From NCBI GenBank assembly GCA_963728765.1, contig CAVSKX010000001.1:764111-828110 (forward strand): DNA of 64,000 nt, in the 5' to 3' direction. Position 1 is the first letter of the stretch. The number at the start of each line of letters is the position of its first letter. The notes beneath the pieces are model-generated. The model was not told the DNA's origin and searched no databases. It saw only the letters and a list, made by a program, of their open reading frames with translations. This document shows, piece by piece, positions 41,087 through 49,243 of the stretch. The DNA comes from AC-32 sp963728765 (GTDB taxonomy: Bacteria; Actinomycetota; Thermoleophilia; Gaiellales; Gaiellaceae). A program made the position numbers and the translations under genes.

Positions 41087-42195
41087 TCGTGAAGGCGATC
41101 TTCTGGGCGAGCCTCGGCGGGCTCGCATGGCACCACGTCGGCTACCCGGTCGCTGCGGCGGCGCTGAGGCGCGTGCGAGCTAAGCCGGTGCGCAAGGACG
41201 ACATCGAGCCGACCGTCAGCCTGATCGTGCCCGCGCACAACGAGGAGGACGTGATCGAGGCGCGCGTCCGGAACCTGCTCGAGCTCGAGTATCCGGCCGA
41301 CAAGCTCGAGCTCGTGGTCGCGTCCGACGCGTCGACCGACCGGACGCACGAGATCCTCCGCGGCTACGACGGACGCGTGCGGCTGCTCGAGTGCGAGCGG
41401 GCCGGGAAGCTTCCCACGATGAACACGGCGGTTCGCGAGACCGAGAGCGAGATCCTCGCCTTCGGAGACGCGAACGCGACGTGGGCGCCCGACGCGCTGC
41501 GCAAGCTCGTGCGCAACTTCGCCGACCCCGATGTCGCCTACGTCTGCGGCCAGGTTCGTTTTCAGCGTGACGACGGCTCCAACCGGGAGGGCGTCTACTG
41601 GCGCTACGAGATGTGGCTGCGGGAGAGCGAGTCCGCGCTCGGCTCGATCACCGGCGGCAACGGCGCCATCTACGCCGTACGCCGTTCGGACTACGTCGAA
41701 TGGCCGTTCGGCCACGACCAGGGCTTCCCGACCCTGATGGCGCAGAAGGGCCGCCGCGCGGTCTACGAGCCGGAGGCCATGGCCTTCGAGAAGCCGAGCC
41801 TGGAGAACGAGGACGAGTTCCGGCGCAAGGTGCGGATGCTGCCCTGGTCGTGGCGGTACCTGTTCGAGGCCGGCCCGTTGCGAGGGGTTCCGCCGATGTA
41901 CCTGTTCGAGCTGCTCTCGCACCGGGTCCTGCGCTACGCGAGCGGATTTCTGCACGTCGGCCTGCTGGCGACCTCGATCGCGCTCTGGGGCGACGGCTGG
42001 GTTTACGAGGCTGCCCTCGCCGCGCAGGCGTTGTGGCTCGTGCTCGCGGCCGCGGGCAAGCTGAAGGTCCGCGTTCCGGGAGCGGGGCTCGCCTGGTACT
42101 ACCTCCTGATGACCGTCGCTACGATGGCCGCGCTCGTCCGCTACCTGCGCGAGGGCGCGCCGCTGATGTGGGAGAAGGCGGAAGGCACTCGCTGA
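41083..42195 (+). CDS. Membrane-associated glycosyltransferase family 2
   Basis: 370 residues from GTG 41083. An N-terminal helix, then SLIVPAHNEEDVIEARVRNLL, VVASDASTDRTHEIL, GDANATWAPDALRKLV (DxD), a GGNGAIYAVRRSDYV block and C-terminal membrane helices. The layout matches processive-type GT2 enzymes, though the QxxRW motif is represented only by a variant (RKVRMLPWSWRYLF). Last gene before a two-hairpin repeat. Confidence 0.85.
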   Translation: MIVKAIFWASLGGLAWHHVGYPVAAAALRRVRAKPVRKDDIEPTVSLIVPAHNEEDVIEARVRNLLELEYPADKLELVVASDASTDRTHEILRGYDGRVRLLECERAGKLPTMNTAVRETESEILAFGDANATWAPDALRKLVRNFADPDVAYVCGQVRFQRDDGSNREGVYWRYEMWLRESESALGSITGGNGAIYAVRRSDYVEWPFGHDQGFPTLMAQKGRRAVYEPEAMAFEKPSLENEDEFRRKVRMLPWSWRYLFEAGPLRGVPPMYLFELLSHRVLRYASGFLHVGLLATSIALWGDGWVYEAALAAQALWLVLAAAGKLKVRVPGAGLAWYYLLMTVATMAALVRYLREGAPLMWEKAEGTR

Positions 42196-42211
42196 CCTGA
42201 GCTGAACTGAC

Positions 42212-42296
42212 GCATGCCATCGCCAAGGCGCCGATTAGGCGGCGCCGACCAGGAGAGGCCGGACGGGCTTTGCCCGTGCGGCCGTTGATGGCGTGC
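42212..42296 (+). repeat. Two-hairpin element with an outer stem
   Basis: Hairpin 1: GGCGCCG (42227-42233) / CGGCGCC (42240-42246), then GACC. Hairpin 2: GGCCG-G-ACGGGC (42257-42268) / GCCCGT-G-CGGCC (42272-42283), loop TTT. An outer stem GCATGCCATC (42212-42221) / GATGGCGTGC (42287-42296), nine of ten paired, closes both into a three-way junction. Confidence 0.85.
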
Positions 42297-42316
42297 GGTA
42301 GCTGCTTCACCCGCAA

Positions 42317-43780
42317 ATGGACTGCGACACGTCAACCGCTCGCGTCTCTAGCCTGAAGCGGGTGCGTCTGCTCGCGCTCCTGTTCGGTGTGCTCGCGATT
42401 TTCGCGGCCGGCTGTTCGTCCGAGAAGACGGCGCAGCCGGCGACGACGCACTCTGCACCCGCGGCGCTGAGGCCGCCGCCGAAGCCGAAGCCCGCGCCGG
42501 CACCGAAGCGCTCGAAGGTGCACGTGATCGTCTTCGACGGCGACACGGGCGCGCCGGTCCGGAACGCCGTCGTCCACGTCGGCCGCTTCGGCGGCCACAC
42601 GAACTACCACGGCGTGGCGAAGATCCGCATCGCGCGCCACACGCGGTTGCGGGTGAAGGTGGCCAAGCGCGGCTACAACGCCTTCAAACAGCGGCTGCAA
42701 TTCCGCAACAAGCCCAAGGTCGGCGTCCGCGTCTACCAGGCGAGCCTGCAGTGGACGCGCTACGGCGCCACGCCCGGCCGGACGCAGTCACACCCGCTGA
42801 TCCACATCAGGCCGCCGTTCCGGGTCGTCTGGAGCCGCGCGGTCGGCGGGCTGATGGAGTTTCCGGCGGTGGTCGACGGCGACGTGGCCTTCGTGGCCAA
42901 CTACCACGCGAGCGTGCGCGCGTATTCGATGCTCAACGGCAAGCCGGTCTGGCGGCGCGACCTCGGCGGGATCATGGCCTCCTCGCCCGCGATCGTCGGC
43001 GACGACCTGGTCGTCCACGCGATGAACGGCCACGTCTACGTGCTCGACCGCCACAACGGCCGCATCCGCTGGAGCTACCGCGCCGGCGCTCCGATCGAGT
43101 CCTCGCCGCTCGTGCTGAACGGGGTCGACTACTTCGGCGACTGGAGCGGCACGGTCTGGGCGCTCGACCTCGAGTCGCACCGGGCCCGCTGGACGTACCG
43201 CACCGGCGCCAAGATCACCTCGAGCGCCTCGTACGCGGGCGGATCGGTCTTCATCGGCGACTACGGCGGGCGGCTGCTGGCGCTCAACCCGCGCACCGGT
43301 GGGCTGCGCTGGTCGGGCTCGGTGAACGGCCGCGTCTACGGCACTCCCGCGACCGCAGGCGGCCGCGTCTTCGTGCCCAGCTCGACGGGCGGCTCGCTGA
43401 CCGCCTTCTCGACGCGCGGTTCGCGGCTCTGGTCGCTGGGCACGGGAACGTACGTGTACGCCTCGCCGGCGGTCTGGAACGGCCGCGTCTACATCGGCTC
43501 CTACAACGGCTCGCTCTACTGCCTCTCGGCGAGGAGTGGCCGCGTGCTCTGGCGGTTCTCAAGCGGCGCCTCGATCGGCGGCGCCGCCAGCGTGGTGGAC
43601 GGCGTCGTCTACTTCGCGAATCGCCACCACCGGATCTACGCGCTGAACGCGCGCACAGGCAGGCAGATCATGCGCTGGCCCGACGGTGCCTTCGTGCCGG
43701 TTTCGGGCAACGGGCGCCTCCTGCTACTGCACGGCTTCTCGCGGCTCTACGCGATGGCGCCGAAGAACCGGGCGCGATGA
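42317..43780 (+). CDS. Secreted lipoprotein with PQQ-like beta-propeller
   Basis: 487 residues from ATG 42317. A lipobox (LFGVLAIFAAGCSS) near residue 33, a proline-rich linker, a small carboxypeptidase-regulatory-like domain (VFDGDTGAPVRNAVVHVG, residues 75-125), then about seven propeller blades with repeated SSPAIVGDDLVV- and LDRHNGRIRWSY-type strands, the PQQ/BamB repeat. No quinoprotein catalytic residues are evident, so a binding or scaffold role outside the cell is likelier. Homologous to the next gene. Confidence 0.85.
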   Translation: MDCDTSTARVSSLKRVRLLALLFGVLAIFAAGCSSEKTAQPATTHSAPAALRPPPKPKPAPAPKRSKVHVIVFDGDTGAPVRNAVVHVGRFGGHTNYHGVAKIRIARHTRLRVKVAKRGYNAFKQRLQFRNKPKVGVRVYQASLQWTRYGATPGRTQSHPLIHIRPPFRVVWSRAVGGLMEFPAVVDGDVAFVANYHASVRAYSMLNGKPVWRRDLGGIMASSPAIVGDDLVVHAMNGHVYVLDRHNGRIRWSYRAGAPIESSPLVLNGVDYFGDWSGTVWALDLESHRARWTYRTGAKITSSASYAGGSVFIGDYGGRLLALNPRTGGLRWSGSVNGRVYGTPATAGGRVFVPSSTGGSLTAFSTRGSRLWSLGTGTYVYASPAVWNGRVYIGSYNGSLYCLSARSGRVLWRFSSGASIGGAASVVDGVVYFANRHHRIYALNARTGRQIMRWPDGAFVPVSGNGRLLLLHGFSRLYAMAPKNRAR

Positions 43781-45030
43781 AGAAGGCGCTCATCGCGGTC
43801 GCGGCCGCCGTGCTGCTGATCGCCGCCGGCCTGGTCGCCTTCGGCCTTTACCGCCAGCATCAGAGCGCCGACGTGCACGGCTCCTCGACGGAGGAGTTCG
43901 TGACGACGGCGGAGCCCACGCCGCCTCCCGCGAAACCGCAGCCGAAGATCCGCTGGCCGATGTACCGCTTCGACCCGTCGCGGCAGGCGAACGCCGAGAA
44001 GATGCTCGTCCAGCCGCCGTACAACCACCTCTGGTTCTTCCGCGCGGGCTCGCTGCTCGAGTTCCCGCCCGCGGCCGCGTACGGGCGCCTCTACTTCGCG
44101 AACGCGAAGGGGACGCTGTACGCGCTCGTGACGAAGACCGTGAAGGTGAGGTGGGCCTACCGCGCCCACCGCTGCACCGCGTCCTCGCCGGCTGTCGACA
44201 ACCACACCGTCTACATGACCTTCATGAACAAGCCACCCTGCAACGCGACCCGCTCGGGGCTGGACGGCCTGGTCGTCGCGATCAACGCGGACACGGGGAA
44301 GGTGCGCTGGCGGCTCCGGATCGGGCCGACCGAGTCGTCGCCGCTCGTGATCGACGGTGTGGTCTACGTCGGCGACTGGAACGGGAAGGTCTACGCGCTC
44401 AGCGCGGCCTCGGGCGCGACGCGCTGGACGTTCCAGACCGGCGACAAGGTCAAGGACGCGGTGGCCTACGCCGGCGGACGCGTCTACTTCGGCTCCTACG
44501 ACCACCATGTCTACGCCCTCAATGCACGCACGGGGAAGCTGTTCTGGAAGGCGTCGGCCCAGCAACGGCTCGGGTCGCGCGGCACCTTCTACTCGACCCC
44601 CGCGGTCGCCTACAACCGCGTCTACATCGGCTCGACCGACGGCAAGGTCTACTCGTTCGGCGCGACGAGCGGCAAGCTGCGCTGGTCGCACGGGACCGGC
44701 GGCTACGTCTACTCGTCGCCCGCGGTCTACCAGCAGCGCGTGTACGCGGGCTCGTTCACGGGTGACCTCTACTGCTTCGACGCGGCCACCGGCGACGTGC
44801 TCTGGAAGTACCGGACGAACGGGCCGATCTCCGGCTCGCCGGTGGTGATCAACGACGTCGTCTACGTGTCGTCGCTGAAGGGCCGCACCTACGCCCTCAC
44901 GCCCCGCACCGGGAAGCTGCTCTGGTCGTTCCGGCGCGGCGCCTACGCGGCCGTGATCTCGGACCGGCGTCGCCTCTACCTCGTCGGCTACTCGCGGATC
45001 TTCGCTCTCGCTCCGCGGCTGCGCGGGTAG
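43777..45030 (+). CDS. Membrane-anchored PQQ-like beta-propeller protein
   Basis: 417 residues from ATG 43777, overlapping the previous stop. One N-terminal helix (ALIAVAAAVLLIAAGLVAFGL) with lysines before it, a Pro-rich linker, then WPMYRFDPSRQANAEK and propeller blades such as SSPLVIDGVVYVGDWNGKVY. Two cysteine pairs may form disulfides. Shares blade order with its neighbour, so the pair arose by duplication. Position before Wzz and a GT2 suggests a role in polymer assembly or export. Confidence 0.85.
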   Translation: MKKALIAVAAAVLLIAAGLVAFGLYRQHQSADVHGSSTEEFVTTAEPTPPPAKPQPKIRWPMYRFDPSRQANAEKMLVQPPYNHLWFFRAGSLLEFPPAAAYGRLYFANAKGTLYALVTKTVKVRWAYRAHRCTASSPAVDNHTVYMTFMNKPPCNATRSGLDGLVVAINADTGKVRWRLRIGPTESSPLVIDGVVYVGDWNGKVYALSAASGATRWTFQTGDKVKDAVAYAGGRVYFGSYDHHVYALNARTGKLFWKASAQQRLGSRGTFYSTPAVAYNRVYIGSTDGKVYSFGATSGKLRWSHGTGGYVYSSPAVYQQRVYAGSFTGDLYCFDAATGDVLWKYRTNGPISGSPVVINDVVYVSSLKGRTYALTPRTGKLLWSFRRGAYAAVISDRRRLYLVGYSRIFALAPRLRG

Positions 45031-45041
45031 GCTCACCGGCC

Positions 45042-45936
45042 GTGACCGCGGTGAGGGAACGCGAACCGGACCTGCCTGAGCTCGACGCCGAACGCGACGT
45101 CGACCTCCGTCGCCACTGGGACACGATCACGACCCACTGGTGGCTGCCGGTCGTGGGCCTCGTGGCCGGGATCATCGTCGGCTACCTGATCTCGCTCGGC
45201 GGCGCGCAGGTCTACAAGGCGAAAGCCACGGTGTACCTCGGTCAGCCGCTCTCGCAGGGCGGCGTCCAGGTGCAGAGCCAGGCGACGAACCCGTCCACCG
45301 TGCGCCAGATCGTCACCGCCGAGTCGACGATCCAGGCTGTTGCGGCGAAGGTCGGCCTGCGCCCCGGACAGCTGCGCGGCCACATCTCGACCCAGGCGGT
45401 GAGCGGAAACATCTCGCGCCTCGGGCAGAACCCGCTCGTCTCCATCAGCGTGACCGGGCACCGAGCGCCGGAAGGTCGCACGCGCCGCCAACAACCTCGC
45501 TCGAAAGTGGTGAACTCGCCGGCCCTGGCCAGCTACTCGAAGACGAAGATCGAGACCCTGGGAACGCTGGTCGACCAGTGAGCAGGCGGCGCTCTCAGCA
45601 CTGAGCAGGAACATCCGCGAAGGCCAGGAGGCCTTGCGCGGGGCAACGCTGCGGGGCTGTCGACGGCCGAGCAGCTGATCGCGGTCGGCCAGCTCAACGG
45701 CCTTCAGCAGTCACGGCAGACGGATGACCGAGCAGCTCACTACGAATCAGCAACAGCTCGCACTCGCGAAGGACGTTGAGGCGCCCCAGGTCACCAGCTT
45801 CGCCGCTGCCACCAAGACGACCGCGCGCAGCCGCCGCAACACGGTCATCGTCGCCGCGCTGATCGGGCTCCTGCTCGGGATCGTTGCCGCGCTGGTCTAC
45901 GAGCCGGTCGTCAGGGCCGTCCGCTCCCGCTCGTAG
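45042..45936 (+). pseudogene. Wzz/chain-length-determinant-like protein, several frameshifts
   Basis: Frame 1 from GTG 45042 gives a cytoplasmic tail, a first membrane helix (WWLPVVGLVAGIIVGYLISL) and KAKATVYLGQPLSQGG, the Wzz/YveK start. Indels near 45470, 45505, 45579 and 45640 then shift the frame; the pieces VARAANNLAR, EQAALSALSRNIREGQEAL, LSTAEQLIAVGQLNGLQQS and MTEQLTTNQQQLALAKDVEAP follow each other correctly, ending with the second helix (NTVIVAALIGLLLGIVAALVY). All parts of the protein are present, so noisy sequence is as likely as true decay. It would set polymer length. Confidence 0.75.
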
Positions 45937-45945
45937 CCTCCAGTC

Positions 45946-46914
45946 GTGCTGGAAGGCAAGCGCGTGGCCGTCGTCGTCCCCGCGCACAACGAGGAGAAGC
46001 TGATCGGCGAGACGGTCGGGTCGATCCCCGCCTTCGTCGACCGCATCTACATCGTCGACGACCGCTCGACCGACGACACCGTCGCAGCCGCCCGCGCGCT
46101 CGAGGACCCGCGCGTCGAGCTGATCGAGCACGAGCGGAACCTCGGCGTCGGCGGCGCGATCGTCACCGGCTACCTGAAGGCCCGTGACGACCGCGTCGAC
46201 GTGACCGCGGTGATGGCCGCCGACGCGCAGATGGACCCGGACGACCTCGAGACGCTCGCCGGGGCGGTCGCGCGCGGCGAGGTCGACTACGCGAAGGCGA
46301 ACCGCCTCTTCACCGGCCAGGCGTGGGAGGTGATCCCGCGGTACCGCTACCTCGGCAACGCGGTCCTCTCGCTCCTGACGAAGATCGCCTCCGGCTACTG
46401 GCACGTGGCCGACTCGCAGTCCGGCTACACGGCGATCTCACTGCAGTACCTCGACCTGCTCGACCTCGACCGGATCTACAAGCGCTACGGCTTCCCGAAC
46501 GACCTGCTCGTGCACCTGAACGTCTGGAACGCGCGCGTTCGCGACTACCCGTCGCGGCCGATCTACGGCGTCGGCGAGCGCTCGGGAATCCGGCTGCGGA
46601 AGGTCGTCCCGACGATCTCGTGGCTGTTGCTGAAGGGCTTCTTCTGGCGGATGCGCGTGAAGTACGTGATCCGCGACTTCCACCCGCTCGTCTTCTTCTA
46701 CTTCCTCGGGCTCGTGGCGACGGTGCTCGGCCTCGGGCTCGGAATCGCGGAGCTGATCCTGCGGATCCTCGGCAACGACATCACTCCCGCGACGATCGTG
46801 CTCGTCGCGCTGCTGCTGATCTCGGGCTCGCAGTTCACGCTCTTCGCGATGTGGTTCGACATGGAGTCGAACAAGGACCTCGGCGGCCGCGGCCGCCGGC
46901 GCACCGACCGCTGA
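45946..46914 (+). CDS. Glycosyltransferase family 2, DPM1/polyprenyl-phosphate type
   Basis: 322 residues from GTG 45946. VAVVVPAHNEEKLIGETV, YIVDDRSTDDTVAAA, VMAADAQMDPDDLETL (DxD) and an EHERNLGVGGAIVTGY block, then two C-terminal helices (VFFYFLGLVATVLGLGLGIAEL and the following one). This matches polyprenyl-phosphate-mannose/glucose synthases. It may make the donor for the GT-C-like protein at 31638. A GTGTC-T-GACAC repeat begins 15 bases after its stop. Confidence 0.87.
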   Translation: MLEGKRVAVVVPAHNEEKLIGETVGSIPAFVDRIYIVDDRSTDDTVAAARALEDPRVELIEHERNLGVGGAIVTGYLKARDDRVDVTAVMAADAQMDPDDLETLAGAVARGEVDYAKANRLFTGQAWEVIPRYRYLGNAVLSLLTKIASGYWHVADSQSGYTAISLQYLDLLDLDRIYKRYGFPNDLLVHLNVWNARVRDYPSRPIYGVGERSGIRLRKVVPTISWLLLKGFFWRMRVKYVIRDFHPLVFFYFLGLVATVLGLGLGIAELILRILGNDITPATIVLVALLLISGSQFTLFAMWFDMESNKDLGGRGRRRTDR

Positions 46915-47402
46915 GCGCGTTTCGTCCCCGTGTCTGACACCGTGCGTCGCGCGAAGTGCCTGCAAAGCGCCAGGTTGTGGATTGTTCGTGACGTATTCGT
47001 TGCGGTGTCTGACACCGGAGCTGAGCACGAGCCTGCCCGTTGGCCGAAGCCGCAGTCGCAGTCGCCGCCCTCCGCGCCCGAGGCGAGCAGGGCCACCCCA
47101 CCGACTGTGACGACGGCGAACGCGAGCACCGGCACGAGCCAGACCGCCCGCCGGGCCCGGAGGACGGCGAGTGGGATCGAGCCGAGCAGGTAGACGATGC
47201 CGCCGAGGCCGAGCACCGCCTCCTGGAGCTCGGCGTAGCTGCTCCCGCTTGCAGAGGTGCATTCCGGCGAGCACGGGTCTGCCGCCCAGGCGGCGATGCC
47301 GACCACGGCGAGCCCGATCAGCCCGAGCAGCACGTAGAGCCCGATCAGCAGCGCGATTCGTGTGTTCGGATGCTTCGTGCGCGTCGTGGCGGTGAGCGTC
47401 AC
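46698..47402 (-). CDS. Small membrane protein with a repeat-altered 3' end
   Basis: From GTG 47400-47402 with AGGAGG upstream. Residues 15-40 (IALLIGLYVLLGLIGLAVVGI) and two later helices (VLGLGGIVYLLGSIPLAVL, LVPVLAFAVVTVGGVALLA) are clear; DPCSPEC and DCDCGFG carry cysteines. After about residue 130 the frame enters the GTGTC-T-GACAC repeat pair (46930-47017) and then runs antisense through the GT2 gene, so the native end has been lost or the true stop is masked. No family recognised. Confidence 0.5.
   Translation of the reverse strand: MTLTATTRTKHPNTRIALLIGLYVLLGLIGLAVVGIAAWAADPCSPECTSASGSSYAELQEAVLGLGGIVYLLGSIPLAVLRARRAVWLVPVLAFAVVTVGGVALLASGAEGGDCDCGFGQRAGSCSAPVSDTATNTSRTIHNLALCRHFARRTVSDTGTKRAQRSVRRRPRPPRSLFDSMSNHIAKSVNCEPEISSSATSTIVAGVMSLPRIRRISSAIPSPRPSTVATSPRK
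46930..47017. repeat. Paired GTGTC-T-GACAC palindromes
   Basis: Copy 1 (46930-46940): GTGTC-T-GACAC. Copy 2 (47003-47017): CGGTGTC-T-GACACCG, perfect 7-1-7. They are 62 bases apart. Paired odd palindromes with a central T have the same plan as the repeat at 7920-8018 but another sequence. The pair lies at the 3' ends of two convergent genes, as REP/BIME elements often do. Confidence 0.65.
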
Positions 47403-47670
47403 ACGGCCTCCTCTCGACCATGCAAAAGCCACCTGCGCGGCTTCTACGGATCAGTATCCGCCGCCCGCGCCGCGGCCGAATCCGGCCGAACCCGCACCCG
47501 ACCTGCCCAAAACTACTGACCCCGATGGCACAGGTCGCGCCCGCCGCGGCGGCCGTCGCACCGACCGCTAGCGGCTCGATGGAAAACCGCAGAGGCGGTC
47601 CGGTCGTCCCCCGATGCCTCCAGAGCGTTCCGCGCGTATCGTCGGTGGGGCTCAGGAGGAGGTGATACGC

Positions 47671-48088
47671 ATGCCCGCCGAGACCCCGACCCAGGGCGAA
47701 CAGCTGGCTCCGGAGCGCGTTCCGCCGAGCGCCGAGCTGCAGGCCGAGGAGGCGCTGACGAGCCGAGGCAGTCGAGCAGATCCGCCGGAAGCGCGGGTTC
47801 AAGATGCACGCGATCGTGATCGGCATCGTGACGCCGCTCGTCGGCCTTTCCTGGATGCTGACCGAGTACTACACGGCGCACTCGTCCCACATGTGGCCGA
47901 GCTCGTTCGCGGACGCGCCCGCCGACCGGCCAGGAGTGTGGAGCACGTGGTTCTTCTACTTCGTGGGCGTCATGCTCCTGGTGCTCTTGATCGACGCGTA
48001 CCGGACGTACGCCAGGCCGTACATCCACCGCTCGCCGCCCGAGGCCGAAGTCGATCGCGAGGTCGAACAACTGCGACCCCGCCGCTGA
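47671..48088 (+). CDS. 2TM domain membrane protein, frameshifted
   Basis: ATG 47671 follows a strong AGGAGGAGG. A soluble N-terminus (QGEQLAPERVPPSAELQAEE) leads, after a one-base shift near 47760, to EAVEQIRRKRGFKMHAIVIG and two membrane helices (IVIGIVTPLVGLSWMLTEYY and TWFFYFVGVMLLVLLIDAY), the layout of the 2TM domain family. Total about 138 residues. Function unknown. A terminator-like hairpin follows. Confidence 0.65.
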
Positions 48089-48091
48089 TGC

Positions 48092-48118
48092 GCTTGGGGG
48101 GCATCGCGCCCCCCAAGC
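48092..48118. terminator. Stem-loop after the 2TM gene
   Basis: Perfect 11-bp arms GCTTGGGGGGC (48092-48102) and GCCCCCCAAGC (48108-48118) with loop ATCGC, four bases after the stop. No U-tract, as is common for actinobacterial terminators. Confidence 0.6.
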
Positions 48119-48254
48119 CGACTCTCGAAGCGCAGCGGCCCCTCACTCCAGCACGCGAGCATTCAGTTCTGTGGCAAAACGATGCAAATCCGCGCAGGAC
48201 GGTGTCATCCGTAACCTGTCGAGACGACGCGAAACGACTCAGAGGGGGGTTTCC

Positions 48255-49191
48255 ATGATTCGCACCGCCGTCACGTCTTGCAGCGCTCGGCGCGGTGGCC
48301 GCCGCACTCGCGGCGGGCTCGCCGGCGTCGCAGACCAAAGGAGGCAAGCCCTTCCCGCAGGTGATCCAGCTGCCGAACGGGTTTCGGCCCGAGGGCATCG
48401 AGGTCGGACGCGGCACGACCTTCTACACCGGTTCGGTCGCGAACGGGGCGATCTACCGCGGCGATCTCCGCACCGGCACGGGCGCGATCCTGATTCCGGG
48501 TGTCACCGGCCTTGCCGCGACCGGGATCGAGCTCGACCGGTTCAAGCGGCTGTGGGTCGCCGGCGCCGCGACCGGCGCGGCCCGCGTCTACAGCGCCAGG
48601 ACCGGCGCGCTGCTCCGCACCTACCAGCTCGGGGCGGCGCCGACGTTCATCAACGACGTCGTCGTGACGCCGAAGGCCGCGTTCTTCACCGACTCGATGA
48701 AGAGCGTGCTCTACCGCGTGCCGATCGGTCCTCGCGGACGGCTCGGGGACGCCCAGACGGTCCCGCTCGGAGGTGACTACGTCCACGTTCCCGGCGCGTT
48801 CAACCTGAACGGCATCGACGCCACCCGGAGCGGCAAGGCGCTCGTCGCCGTTCAGTCGGTCAACGGCCGGCTGTACCGCATCAACCCGCGGACCGGCGTC
48901 GCACGCCTGATTTCGCTCGGCGGCGAGAGCGTGCCGAACGGCGACGGGATCCTGCTGGACGGCAAGCGGCTGTACGTCGTCCAGAACCAGCTGAACCTCG
49001 TGGCCGTGATCTCGCTCCGGCCGGGCCTGCTCTCGGGACGCGTCCTGACGCGCCTGAGCGACCCGGACTTCTCGGTGCCGACGACGATCGACGATCTCGG
49101 CAAGCGCCTGTACGCGGTCAACGCCCGCTTCGGGATCCCGGACCCCGACAGCGCCGCGTACCAGGTCGTGCAGCTGCAGAAGCCGCACTAG
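48255..49191 (+). CDS. Secreted SMP-30/gluconolactonase-like beta-propeller, frameshift near start
   Basis: ATG 48255 follows GAGGGGGG. The first codons (MIRTAVT) lead into the signal peptide LAALGAVAAALAAGSPAS only if one T near 48276 is removed. The mature part has six propeller-like repeats: NGFRPEGIEVGRGTTFYTGS, ELDRFKRLWVAGAATG, INDVVVTPKAAFFTDSMKS, NLNGIDATRSGKALVAVQS, the pattern of SMP-30/YncE proteins common in actinobacteria. About 310 residues. No metal or catalytic site is certain. First gene of the tandemly duplicated 4.1-kb block. Confidence 0.75.
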
Positions 49192-49208
49192 GCCCGGCAC
49201 GAACCTCC

Positions 49209-49242
49209 GCGGACGGCGGCGGCGTTTCCCGCCGCCGTCCGC
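49209..49242. terminator. Bidirectional stem-loop between convergent genes, unit 1
   Basis: GCGGACGGCGGCGG (49209-49222) pairs with CCGCCGCCGTCCGC (49229-49242), 14 bp, loop CGTTTC, between the propeller gene and asnA stops. Confidence 0.7.
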
Positions 49243-49243
49243 G

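Noticed and set aside
8245..42296. Two-hairpin elements as rho-independent terminators
   Set aside because: None is followed by a U-tract, one lies within a gene, one lies between divergent genes, and they occur in both orientations relative to the adjacent gene.
45042..45936. Programmed frameshifting in the Wzz-like gene
   Set aside because: Four shifts in both directions without slippery heptamers and with similar damage in neighbouring genes fit sequence error or decay, not recoding.
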